This document shows positions 1 to 6,460 of a stretch of 11,040 nt of DNA, in pieces (position 1 is the first letter of the stretch; each line of letters begins with the position of its first letter). This DNA is from Candidatus Krumholzibacteriia bacterium. Lineage in GTDB: Bacteria; Krumholzibacteriota; Krumholzibacteria; WVZY01; JAKEHA01. The position numbers and the translations under genes are program-made. The notes beneath the pieces were generated by a model, which saw nothing but the letters and a program-made list of their open reading frames with translations, was not told the DNA's origin and made no database searches. The stretch is from NCBI GenBank assembly GCA_029863355.1, contig JAOTVO010000068.1:1-11040 (forward strand), in the 5' to 3' direction.

Positions 1-579
1 GAAGAAGCCCGAAGGGTTGGGGGTGGCGCCCAGCGCGACCACGCCGTTGGAGCCGACGTAGATCTCCCCCCAGGCGGTGCCGTAGAAGGGGAACGTGAAC
101 GCCAGCGCGCGCACGCGAAAGTCGTCGTCGCCCAGAGCGAGGTTCTCGTGCGTCAAGAAGGAAACGTCCAGCACGTGGGGGACAGTGGTCACGTCGTAGC
201 CGCCGGCGACGTTGGGCGTGAAACGAAATGTCGTCGTCTGCGTGTCGAAGGTGTTGGTGCCCGAGAAGAGCAGCGACCCGTCGTCCTCCACCACCCACAC
301 GTCGTCATAGGTATAGGAAACCGCCGGCAACGCGACCGCCCGGCCGCTCGCGATGGCGCGCTGCCGCGCCACGGTCTTGCTGTAGTGGTAGAGGGCGGCC
401 AGCTGGCCGCCCTTGGTGGTGCCGCAGTTGAATGCCCCCGTCTCGGGAGAAACCAGGGGCGGGTCTGCCTCTGTGGCTGGCCTGCCGGGCACGCCTCGCG
501 CGGTGGCGCTCGGCGCGGCGGCGCAGCACAAGAGGAGGGTGGCAAGCGCGAGCGTGGCGAGTCGGTCCGGGGTCGTCAT
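1..579 (-). CDS. Secreted protein of unknown function, N-terminal part (runs off left edge)
   Basis: I translated this frame directly: it is open from an ATG at 579 to the window edge (193 codons, no stop), so the C-terminus is missing. The first ~27 residues form a Sec signal peptide (MTTPDRLA, a Leu/Ala-rich core with LLLCC, then an ATA cleavage site); no convincing lipobox is present. The mature part begins with a Pro/Glu-rich stretch, then a Thr- and aromatic-rich beta-type region. Near residues 165-187 it has the pattern FPFYGTAW..IYVGSNGVVALG, which recurs in extracellular beta-sandwich domains of large bacterial secreted proteins. The family was not identified; it may be a large multidomain extracellular protein. 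There is no clear Shine-Dalgarno before the ATG, but it is the only good start in frame and a promoter candidate lies upstream at 651-679. Confident it is a real exported gene, not of its role. Confidence 0.72.
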   Translation of the reverse strand, partial: MTTPDRLATLALATLLLCCAAAPSATARGVPGRPATEADPPLVSPETGAFNCGTTKGGQLAALYHYSKTVARQRAIASGRAVALPAVSYTYDDVWVVEDDGSLLFSGTNTFDTQTTTFRFTPNVAGGYDVTTVPHVLDVSFLTHENLALGDDDFRVRALAFTFPFYGTAWGEIYVGSNGVVALGATPNPSGFF

Positions 580-650
580 GTGGCAATCCGTATGGTGCTC
601 GGCGGACGATGGGGAAGGAGCCCCGTGAGGCTCGTGTCGCACCGCACTGT

Positions 651-679
651 AAGATAGGGACTGGCGGCGCGGCGGGCAA
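651..679 (-). promoter_or_regulatory. Putative sigma-70 promoter for the secreted-protein gene
   Basis: On the minus strand TTGCCC (674-679) and TATCTT (651-656) are separated by 17 bases. Transcription would start near 644, giving a leader of about 65 bases before the ATG at 579. Each hexamer matches only part of the consensus, so this is tentative. Confidence 0.4.
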
Positions 680-691
680 GCGCGTTGACCG

Positions 692-1288
692 TCACTCAGC
701 GGCCCCGAAGAGCTGCTCGCGCACGTCGCGGGCCTGGGCCAGGTGCCGCTCCTGGTGCCCAGCCAACATCTCCAGCCACAGCCCCAGGCTCAGGCGCACC
801 CAGCGCGCGGCCGGCGAGGTGACCTTGATGCGCGCGAGGTTCAGGCCGCCCGCCGCTTCCACGCGCTCGACCAGGTTGTCCTGGAGCGTCTTGAAATCGG
901 CCAGAACGCGCTCGATGGCCAGCACGCGGCGGGGCGCGTAGACCGAGAAGGTGCGGTAGCGCCGGCGCCGCGCGCGCGGCTCGCCCGAAGCGCTGCGCAC
1001 GAACCAGGCGCCGAGTCGCCCGTAGCGAAACGGCCCGCTCGCGTAGCGCCCCTCGCGGTGCGCGCGCTCGATAGCGGGGTCGATGGCGCGGATCAGCTTT
1101 TCGCCCACCACGTTGAGATGGTCGATGCACTCGGCGATCGACCAGCGCCCGGGCGCCGGGCGCTCGCTGCACTGCTCGTCGGAGAGCCCTCCGGCGATGG
1201 CTCGCGCCTCGGGCGCGGCGGCGCGCATCCGCTCTCGAATCGCGCGCAGCTCGGGTGAGAGGATGCCCCGGGCAGGACGACTGTTCAT
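692..1288 (-). CDS. DinB-family (DinB_2-like) metal-dependent protein
   Basis: A 198-residue all-helical protein of the DinB/YfiT-like superfamily, cytoplasmic four-helix-bundle proteins; some members are metal-dependent thiol transferases, many are uncharacterised. The signature is GRWSIAECIDHL near residues 48-58 and GHQERHL near 177-183, giving the usual three His ligands (H57, H178, H182). An Arg-rich linker (about residues 95-105) separates the halves. I chose the ATG at 1288 over the ATG at 1321 because a good promoter lies between them: its -10 ends 7 bases before ATG 1288, so the longer form could not be made from that promoter. No Shine-Dalgarno is present, in keeping with a leaderless mRNA. 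It lies between the secreted-protein gene and the kinase operon, all on the same strand. The substrate is unknown. Family assignment is good, the exact start is inferred. Confidence 0.85.
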   Translation of the reverse strand: MNSRPARGILSPELRAIRERMRAAAPEARAIAGGLSDEQCSERPAPGRWSIAECIDHLNVVGEKLIRAIDPAIERAHREGRYASGPFRYGRLGAWFVRSASGEPRARRRRYRTFSVYAPRRVLAIERVLADFKTLQDNLVERVEAAGGLNLARIKVTSPAARWVRLSLGLWLEMLAGHQERHLAQARDVREQLFGAAE

Positions 1289-1295
1289 GGGCCGG

Positions 1296-1325
1296 AGTAT
1301 GCCCGAAGTCCCCGCGCGCATTCAA
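1296..1325 (-). promoter_or_regulatory. Sigma-70-like promoter, apparently leaderless, for the DinB gene
   Basis: On the minus strand TTGAAT (1320-1325) and CATACT (1296-1301) are 18 bases apart. The first base of the ATG at 1288 lies 8 bases beyond the -10 element, the usual distance to a transcription start, so transcript and coding sequence would begin together. No ribosome-binding site precedes the ATG, which fits. Confidence 0.5.
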
Positions 1326-1370
1326 CGAGATGCTGCCGCCGGCGTCACGTTCGAGGCCCGCGACCTGCCG

Positions 1371-1775
1371 TCATGGACCTACTTGCAGTTCCGGCGGGGG
1401 GTTGCCGTCCTCTCCCACTGCATACTCTCCCCCGTTCGCGAGCGTCTCGTCCCGAATCCAGACGGCATAGTACCGGGGGTTCCTCCGGCGGCAGGCGCCC
1501 TCCTGGACCTTCAGCTTCAACGTCTCCCCGGGTCCGGCGATTCGGGCGGTCATATCGCGGGTAAGGTCATGCTGGTCGGGATCGTTCTCTAAGAGGTCCA
1601 CGGCCGGAAACTGGAAGTGCGCCGTAACCGCATCTCCCTTCTTTCCATGCAGCGTCCACTCCACCGAGTCGATCCCCCGGTTGAGCTTTCCCTTCGGTTT
1701 CTCTATCATCCATCTCCCCTCGACCTTCCGGATGCCGATCCTCCACGTTTTCGGCACTCCTTGCGCTTCGGCCAT
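1371..1775 (-). CDS. Hypothetical beta-rich 134-aa protein encoded with the Ser/Thr kinase
   Basis: A 134-residue protein starting at an ATG at 1775, preceded by a strong Shine-Dalgarno (AGGAGGT, 5 bases before the ATG). No signal peptide and no membrane segment, so probably cytoplasmic. Alternating hydrophobic/polar segments suggest a beta-sandwich: WRIGIRKVEGRWMIEKPKG near the start, VEWTLHGKKGDAVTAHFQFP (residues 38-57), then RIAGPGETLKLKVQEGA, RYYAVWI and a C-terminal GEDGNPPPELQVGP. The order of the C-terminal half (aromatic strand, Gly-rich turn, xGNxPPExxVGP end) resembles small cupredoxin-like proteins, but no copper-ligand set is visible; that likeness is only an impression. The upstream kinase gene's TAA overlaps the Shine-Dalgarno, so the two are almost certainly co-transcribed and perhaps translationally coupled. 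It could be a partner or substrate of the kinase. Function not known. Confidence 0.75.
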   Translation of the reverse strand: MAEAQGVPKTWRIGIRKVEGRWMIEKPKGKLNRGIDSVEWTLHGKKGDAVTAHFQFPAVDLLENDPDQHDLTRDMTARIAGPGETLKLKVQEGACRRRNPRYYAVWIRDETLANGGEYAVGEDGNPPPELQVGP

Positions 1776-1786
1776 GCTGAACCTCC

Positions 1787-3238
1787 TTATGTTCGTCGGC
1801 CTAGCAACTGCTCGAACCCATTATCCTCCCGTAGCTCGCGCAACCACGGGTCGCGCTCCACGTCGGATCGGGAATAGCCGCTCTCGAGAGCCTTCCCGAT
1901 CCACTCGAGGGCCTTGTCGCGCTCCCCGACCTGCTCGTAGGTGTGACCGGCGAAGTACATGACCCGCGGGTTTTCCGGCGCGATCTCCAGCGCCTGGTCG
2001 ATGAGCGACAACGCCCATTCGTTTTCACCGAGCACCGCGTAGTAAGCAGCCAGACTGCTCAACACATGGGGGTCGTGGGGAGTGACCTTCCTCTGTTGCT
2101 CCGCCATCACTGCCGCTTGCCGGAAGGTCTCCATCGCCTCCTCTCGTTTCCCCGGCACCCAGAAATATGCGTTGGCGAGGTTGGCCCAGGTCATGTAGCT
2201 GATGTCGTTGAGCTTGAGCGCCTCCTCGCACATTACTGCCGCTTGCGCGTAGCTTCCCTCCATGTAGTACAAAACACCCAGATTCGAGTACGCTCTGAAG
2301 TTTGGCTCGGCAGCGAGCGAGCGCTCGAACATCTCGCCCGCCTTCTGCAACTGCTCGAGACCCCAGTGAGCCACGCCTAGGTTGTTGTAACCGAAGCTAT
2401 TGTCCGGGGTCAGCTCGATCACCTTCTGAAACTGGGGGACCGCCCTTTCATAGTCGCCCCGCCCGTAGTAGAAGAGTCCGAGCTCGTTGTATCCCCCCCA
2501 GTAGTCGCGCTTCATGTCGATGGCCCTCCGATAGGTCGACTCGGCTTCGTCTGGCCTTCCCATATCGGCGTAGGTAGCAGCCAGCCCGCGGTAAGCCGCA
2601 GCGCTCGTCGGCTCCAGCGCGAGGGCCCGCTCGAATTCGGAGATCGCACTCTCCGGCTGCCCCGTCCCGCTCCGTATCATCCCCAACGTGATGTGCGCCG
2701 GCGCCAGCAGGTTGTTCAACTCCACGGCGCGCTGTCCGTTCGCTAACGCGTGTTCGATCCACCGGGGATCCATCGTGATTTTGTACTTTCGCCAGTAGGC
2801 CTCTCCCAGACCCGCGTGGGCCAGCGCGTAGAGGGAATCCAGGGCGATGGCGCTTTCGAACGACGCGATCGCACGGTCGAGATTGTCCTTGCTCTCGTAT
2901 CGGCGGACGTATCCCAGCCCCTGCAGGTAGAAATCGTAGGCCGCGGACACGGCGGTGCCTCCCGCCGTGAGCACGCGCTCGTGCTGCGGGAGCAGATTGA
3001 CGTTCAGCATTCCCGCCACTTTGGTCACCGTCTCGTCCTGGAGAATGGCGACCCTGGCCATGAGATCGTCGATCATCGCCGCGTCCAGCTGGCGGGGCGT
3101 CTCCCCGTGGACGGGGTCGATCAGATTCAGGGTCACGCGGAAGCGGTCGCTGAGACGTTGCACGGCCCCTGTTACCACGAGATTGACGCCGAGGACCCTT
3201 CTGGCCTCGCTCGGGCTGTTGACCCCCCTTTGGCGCAC
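1787..3238 (-). CDS. C-terminal TPR half of the split Ser/Thr kinase gene
   Basis: This frame continues the kinase frame at 3257-4354 without shift; only a TAG at 3257-3259 separates them. The six codons after the TAG read VVPASE and then RQRGV, the normal continuation of a TolB-like/FlgO-like region (to about residue 45: ARRVLGVNLVVTG, RFRVTLNLID). From about residue 100 to 470 come some nine to ten tetratricopeptide repeats, with motifs such as AISEFERALALEP, AYSNLGVLYY and YNELGLFYY. The end (SDVERDPWLRELREDNGFEQLL) is the usual terminus of such kinase-TPR proteins. The GTG at 3238 is given as start only because it is the first possible one; it has no good ribosome-binding site and lies inside the domain, so it is probably not a genuine start. 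Unless the TAG is read through or restored, this half is likely not made. With the stop replaced by Trp the whole protein is 855 residues. Confidence 0.8.
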   Translation of the reverse strand: MRQRGVNSPSEARRVLGVNLVVTGAVQRLSDRFRVTLNLIDPVHGETPRQLDAAMIDDLMARVAILQDETVTKVAGMLNVNLLPQHERVLTAGGTAVSAAYDFYLQGLGYVRRYESKDNLDRAIASFESAIALDSLYALAHAGLGEAYWRKYKITMDPRWIEHALANGQRAVELNNLLAPAHITLGMIRSGTGQPESAISEFERALALEPTSAAAYRGLAATYADMGRPDEAESTYRRAIDMKRDYWGGYNELGLFYYGRGDYERAVPQFQKVIELTPDNSFGYNNLGVAHWGLEQLQKAGEMFERSLAAEPNFRAYSNLGVLYYMEGSYAQAAVMCEEALKLNDISYMTWANLANAYFWVPGKREEAMETFRQAAVMAEQQRKVTPHDPHVLSSLAAYYAVLGENEWALSLIDQALEIAPENPRVMYFAGHTYEQVGERDKALEWIGKALESGYSRSDVERDPWLRELREDNGFEQLLGRRT

Positions 3239-3256
3239 CTCGCTGGCGGGAACGAC

Positions 3257-3259
3257 CTA
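3257..3259 (-). other. In-frame TAG interrupting the kinase-TPR gene
   Basis: The codons around it read F-H-G-S-L-TAG-V-V-P-A-S-E-V-R-Q-R-G. Proteins of this class, as I recall them, run GS(L)WVVPASEVR..GV at this point, so the TAG replaces an expected Trp (TGG), a single G-to-A change on the coding strand. The reading frame is unchanged before and after it. Four complete neighbouring genes (stops at 4588, 6589, 7828 and 9930) use TAG as their ordinary terminator, so genome-wide recoding of TAG is unlikely. The change may be a real nonsense mutation, a read-through site or a sequencing/assembly error. Confidence 0.85.
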
Positions 3260-4354
3260 TAGCGATCCATGAAACTGCTCGAGCTGGGTCAGCTGTGTGG
3301 AAAGCGTCTCCATCAGTCCATCGCAGAAAGCCTGATTCATGGGGTCTTGCCCCACGTTTTCGAAGGGCAGGACGGCCAGATGCAAACCGTCGGGGGCGCG
3401 GTTGAAGAGCCGCTCCACCGCCTGTCTCGACTCGGGGTTGAGTGCGACGACCGCCGCAGCGGCGGCGACGATCGTCGATACGGCGGCCAGCCTCAGATAA
3501 TGGCGGCGGTGCTTGGCCCATACCGGCTTTGCACCCTCGGCCACACTGAACAGGTCTTCTCGCAGCTCCGAGGCGGTCTGGTACCGGTTCGCGACGTCTT
3601 TTTGCAGAGCCTTGTCGATGATCCGGTGCAACTGCGCAGGAACGTCAGGGCGGATGTCTGTCACCGGCTTGGGGTCGGTGTGTAGAATCTGGTACATCAC
3701 CGCCGCCTCGTGATCCGATTCGAACGCAGCCCGGTTGGTCAGGAGCTCGTACAAAACCGCGCCCAGCGAGAATATGTCAGACCTTGCATCCACCTCGTTC
3801 CCCGTGGCCTGCTCCGGCGACATGTAGACGAACGTTCCCACGGTCATCTCCGTTCGCGTGATCTTCGTCGAGCCCCGGAGCTTGGCCAGGCCAAAATCCA
3901 TGATCTTCACGTCGCCCTCTCGGGTCACCATGATGTTCGCCGGTTTGATATCGCGATGGACGATGCCGTGGTCGTGCGCCCTGGCTAGCCCTTCGGCGAC
4001 CTGCCCCACGATGTGCATGGCCTCACTCACCGGCAACGGCCCGCGCCCCACCGTCCTGTCCAGGGTCTCTCCGTCGTAGCAGGCCATACAGATGAAGAGC
4101 TGACCGTCCGGGGTCTCGTCGATCTCGTGGATGGCGCATATGTTCGGGTGATCGAGGGCGGAAGCCGCTTGAGCCTCGCGCACAAAACGGCGTTTGGCCT
4201 GCTCGTCCCGTGTCAGTTCGGGAGGGAGAAACTTGAGGGCGACGAATCGCTTGAGACGGACGTCCTCGGCCTTGTAAACGATCCCCATTCCGCCACCCCC
4301 GAGCTTTTCCAGAACCCGGTAATGGGAGATCGTTCGGCCGGCTGCGATGTCCAT
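3257..4354 (-). CDS. Membrane Ser/Thr protein kinase (Hanks type), N-terminal half of split gene
   Basis: A eukaryotic-like protein kinase of 365 residues up to the TAG. The kinase domain spans about 10-270: glycine loop GGGGMG (19-24), catalytic Lys41 in VALKF, catalytic loop HRDIKPAN (133-140), DFG (153-155), SPEQ (179-182) and RSDIFSLG (191-198). All key catalytic residues are present, so the domain should phosphorylate Ser/Thr. A short basic juxtamembrane stretch (KHRRHY) precedes one transmembrane segment (about 287-305), placing the kinase in the cytoplasm and the rest in the periplasm. A TolB-like region opens at 324 (LHLAVLPFENVG) and is cut by the stop. The ATG at 4354 (MDIAAGRTISHYRV) is preferred over an in-frame ATG at 4444: it fits the family N-terminus and has GAGGTG 8 bases before it. 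The kinase and membrane anchor could still be made alone, without the TPR part. First gene of its operon, with a strong promoter at 4468-4495. Confidence 0.9.
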   Translation of the reverse strand: MDIAAGRTISHYRVLEKLGGGGMGIVYKAEDVRLKRFVALKFLPPELTRDEQAKRRFVREAQAASALDHPNICAIHEIDETPDGQLFICMACYDGETLDRTVGRGPLPVSEAMHIVGQVAEGLARAHDHGIVHRDIKPANIMVTREGDVKIMDFGLAKLRGSTKITRTEMTVGTFVYMSPEQATGNEVDARSDIFSLGAVLYELLTNRAAFESDHEAAVMYQILHTDPKPVTDIRPDVPAQLHRIIDKALQKDVANRYQTASELREDLFSVAEGAKPVWAKHRRHYLRLAAVSTIVAAAAAVVALNPESRQAVERLFNRAPDGLHLAVLPFENVGQDPMNQAFCDGLMETLSTQLTQLEQFHGSL

Positions 4355-4467
4355 CGTCGAGGCACCTCGACTGTGGAGAGCGCCGAGGATGATGCTGCGG
4401 GGCGAAATGGACGCTTCACCCCCGAGGGATGCGGTGGCTCTCATCCACGGCGCATTGTTGACTCTAC

Positions 4468-4495
4468 ATTATAGCAAGAGAATAGGTTACGTCAA
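4468..4495 (-). promoter_or_regulatory. Near-consensus sigma-70 promoter of the kinase operon
   Basis: On the minus strand TTGACG (4490-4495) and a perfect TATAAT (4468-4473) are 16 bases apart, in an AT-rich pocket unlike the surrounding sequence. Transcription would start near 4461, giving a leader of about 107 bases before the ATG at 4354. This is the best match to a housekeeping promoter in the window. Confidence 0.75.
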
Positions 4496-4530
4496 TCGCC
4501 GTTTCCGAAGGTTGTCCGTGCCTGGAAAGA

Positions 4531-4560
4531 CAAGCGCTCCCCCCGGGGGGGGAGCGCTTG
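4531..4560 (-). terminator. Hairpin terminator after the DUF4097 pair
   Basis: A perfect inverted repeat: CAAGCGCTCCCC (4531-4542) pairs with GGGGAGCGCTTG (4549-4560) over 12 bases with a 6-base C/G loop. It lies 28 bases beyond the stop of the SDGD gene and, on the minus strand, is followed by a short pyrimidine run (TCTTTCC) rather than a full T tract. Its place between that stop and the kinase promoter supports a terminator. Confidence 0.7.
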
Positions 4561-4587
4561 CTGGCTGCGCGGAGTATGCTGGCAACC

Positions 4588-5598
4588 CTAGCGAACGTCC
4601 AGCGAGACGCTGCCCCCCATCGAGCGCACCGCGATGGTGGGGCCGCCCTTTCCGATCGTGCCGGCGAAGTGGTGCTCGCTCAAGTCGCCCTTGACCGACG
4701 CGTTCGAGACGGACACGCGCTCGGCCTTCAGATCCAGCGTCACGCCGGCGTCGGACGGGATGACGATGGTCACGTCGCCGTCGGAGGCGCGCACGTCCAC
4801 CGCCGCGGCCTTGGCCAGCACCAGGCGAATGTCCCCGTCCGATGTGCGCGCCTTGACGGCGCCCTCCACCGCACTCAGGCGAACGTCGCCGTCGGACGAC
4901 TTCACCTCGATCTCCCGGGCCACGACGCGCTCCGCGGTGATGTCACCGTCGCTCGTGCGCATGGAGAGCGTCTCGACTTCGACGTCGCGTATGCCGAGGT
5001 CGCCGTCGGAGGTGCCGATCTCCGCGCGGTCGGCCCGGATGTCCTCGCCGGTGACGTCGCCGTCGCTCGTGTGCAGCGCCACCGAGGGTCCGCTGAGCCC
5101 GGCGACATCGATGTCGCCGTCCTGCGTGGACAGGGAAATGTCGCCCGCGATGGCCTCCGCGCGAATGTCGCCGTCGCCCGTGCGCGCGCGCAGCACGCCG
5201 CCGTCCGGCACCGAGACGACCACGATCACCCGCATGCCGCCGTGGTCGTTCCAGAATCCCCCGTCGCGCCAGCTCGGCCCGGGCGCCTCGATTCGCAGCG
5301 CGTCCTTCTCCAGCTTCGCGCTGAAGCGCATCTTCTCGAAGTACTCGCGCGCCTTCTCGGGTTTGCGCGCGCGAACGTAGACTTCCACGGCCGACTCGCG
5401 CCCCGCCGCGCGCACCAGCTCGAGATCCGCGTCGCCCAGTTTCACCGCGATCTCGCCGCCTTTGGGGAGTCTGAAAGTCTCGGCGAACATCTGCTCGCCG
5501 GGGTCGCCGACGCGCTTCCACGAATCCGCCAGCGCCACGGTGCCCAGCGCGAGCACCGCCAGGCACGCCGAAGCGCCCAATCGGGAACGGGTTCTCAT
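4588..5598 (-). CDS. Exported DUF4097-family protein with SDGD repeats
   Basis: A 336-residue exported protein of the DUF4097 (adhesin-like beta-helix) family, whose biochemical role is not established. The signal peptide is residues 1-24 (MRTRSR, hydrophobic core, cleavage at ALA-D). After a non-repeat region (to about 140) come eight copies of an xSDGDhxh motif: TGDGDI, TQDGDI, TSDGDV, TSDGDL, TSDGDI, SSDGDV, TSDGDI and ASDGDV. They are spaced 18 or 19 residues apart, about one turn of a right-handed parallel beta-helix. The stacked Asp-Gly-Asp turns could bind metal ions (inference). The C-terminus is a capping beta region ending SVSLDVR. I chose ATG 5598 because AAGGAGG lies just before it. 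An alternative ATG at 5619 overlaps the upstream stop as ATGA but would add seven residues before the signal peptide. Second gene of a two-gene operon, with a terminator 28 bases downstream. Confidence 0.88.
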   Translation of the reverse strand: MRTRSRLGASACLAVLALGTVALADSWKRVGDPGEQMFAETFRLPKGGEIAVKLGDADLELVRAAGRESAVEVYVRARKPEKAREYFEKMRFSAKLEKDALRIEAPGPSWRDGGFWNDHGGMRVIVVVSVPDGGVLRARTGDGDIRAEAIAGDISLSTQDGDIDVAGLSGPSVALHTSDGDVTGEDIRADRAEIGTSDGDLGIRDVEVETLSMRTSDGDITAERVVAREIEVKSSDGDVRLSAVEGAVKARTSDGDIRLVLAKAAAVDVRASDGDVTIVIPSDAGVTLDLKAERVSVSNASVKGDLSEHHFAGTIGKGGPTIAVRSMGGSVSLDVR

Positions 5599-5615
5599 GA
5601 GTCCTCCTTCGCCGC

Positions 5616-6431
5616 TCATCCGCGCACGATGTGCACGCCGCCGTTGGTCGTGCGCACGCGCAAGGTCGCGCCGCCGTCGCCCAGGCGGGCGCGTAAGTTC
5701 TTGCTCAGGCTTCCCTGCACCGTCACGGGGAACTCCACTTCGATCCCGCCATTGACCGTGCTGGTCTCCAGCTCTGCGGAGTAAGACTCCGGCACCTCCA
5801 GCGTGACGCCGCCGTTGGTGGTCTGCACGTCGAGTCCAGCGCCGTCCCAGCGCTTCCCGTGCAGCTCGACGGCGAGCCCGCCGTTGGTGGTGCGCCCGCG
5901 CACGTCGCCTCCGAGGCGCGAGAGGTGCAGTCCGCCGTTGGTGGCCTCGACGCGGATCTCTCCCGTGACGTCCGCCACCCGGATGCCGCCATTGGTCGCT
6001 TCCAAATCGAGGTTGGACTTGCGCGGGACCATGAGCTCATAGCTCACCGACCACCCGCGGTGCCGGCCACTGTAGTCCGGACCGGCGGCGTGGATCACGT
6101 TGTCGGTCTGGATCTCGATCTCCCGGCCGATCTTCTCGGCCTCGTCGTCGTCGCGCGTCCACACCTGTACCTTGGCGCGCACGCGGATCTCGTCGCGGTC
6201 CCAGCCCTCCACGCGCACACCTCCGTTGGACAGCCCGTCGACGCGAATGACCTCGCGCCCGGCCGGGATCGTGATCTCTCGCACTTCGCAGAAGTCGGCC
6301 TCGTGCCCGCCCTCGCGGCACCAGCGGTCGTCGTCTCGGACACGCCACTCGGCGGGGTTCGCCGCCGCGGCCACCGCCGCTAAGGCGATACCGGCGAGCA
6401 GGATAGCGGCCGTGCGGCCATACGTACGCAT
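5616..6431 (-). CDS. Exported DUF4097-family protein with TNGG repeats
   Basis: A 271-residue exported DUF4097-family protein and paralogue of the following gene. It starts at ATG 6431 with AAAGGAG eight bases upstream; the open frame extends further upstream but with no signal-peptide start or ribosome site. Signal peptide about 1-24 (MRTYGRTAAILLAG..., Ala-rich cleavage region). The N-terminal domain holds two Cys (WCREGGHEADFCEV) that could form a disulfide, and a first SNGG motif (GLSNGGVRVEGW). The beta-helical part then has six NGG turns: ATNGGI, ATNGGL, TTNGGL, TTNGGV, TVNGGI and TTNGGV. Their spacings are 18, 18, 23, 21 and 36 residues, less regular than in its partner. Its TGA ends 17 bases before the partner's start, so the two are co-transcribed. 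Likely in the periplasm or at the cell surface; function unknown. Confidence 0.88.
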   Translation of the reverse strand: MRTYGRTAAILLAGIALAAVAAAANPAEWRVRDDDRWCREGGHEADFCEVREITIPAGREVIRVDGLSNGGVRVEGWDRDEIRVRAKVQVWTRDDDEAEKIGREIEIQTDNVIHAAGPDYSGRHRGWSVSYELMVPRKSNLDLEATNGGIRVADVTGEIRVEATNGGLHLSRLGGDVRGRTTNGGLAVELHGKRWDGAGLDVQTTNGGVTLEVPESYSAELETSTVNGGIEVEFPVTVQGSLSKNLRARLGDGGATLRVRTTNGGVHIVRG

Positions 6432-6460
6432 GGGGGGTCTCCTTTCGGCTATACCCATAG

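Noticed and set aside
580..691. Possible small gene or RNA between the secreted-protein and DinB genes
   Set aside because: The short frames here lack ribosome sites and are Arg/Gly-rich; only a promoter candidate can be supported.
3257..3259. Genome-wide recoding of TAG as an amino acid
   Set aside because: The genes ending at 4588, 6589, 7828 and 9932 all stop at TAG at natural family ends, so TAG acts as a normal stop here.
2448..3521. 357-codon minus-strand open frame overlapping both kinase halves, possibly bridging the stop
   Set aside because: It is in another frame, Arg/Gly-rich with no TPR or kinase text. The true frame continues on both sides of the TAG without shift, so a frameshift is not the cause.
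4456..4495. Inverted repeat TTGAC...GTCAA around the kinase promoter as an operator
   Set aside because: Arms are only 5 bases and one arm is the -35 hexamer itself, so the symmetry is easily due to chance.
4774..5178. CRISPR-like regular DNA repeats with 54-57 base period
   Set aside because: The repeats are degenerate, lie in frame in a coding sequence and encode SDGD coils; there are no identical repeats separated by unique spacers and no cas genes.
5598..5619. Start of the SDGD protein at ATG 5619, overlapping the upstream stop as ATGA
   Set aside because: AAGGAGG directly precedes ATG 5598, which begins a standard signal peptide. Coupling through the overlap remains possible but is less likely.
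4558..5784. 408-codon plus-strand open frame across the SDGD gene
   Set aside because: Its repetitive VAVG/VAVARA text is the antisense reading of the SDGD repeats; the minus-strand gene has a signal peptide, ribosome site and family match.
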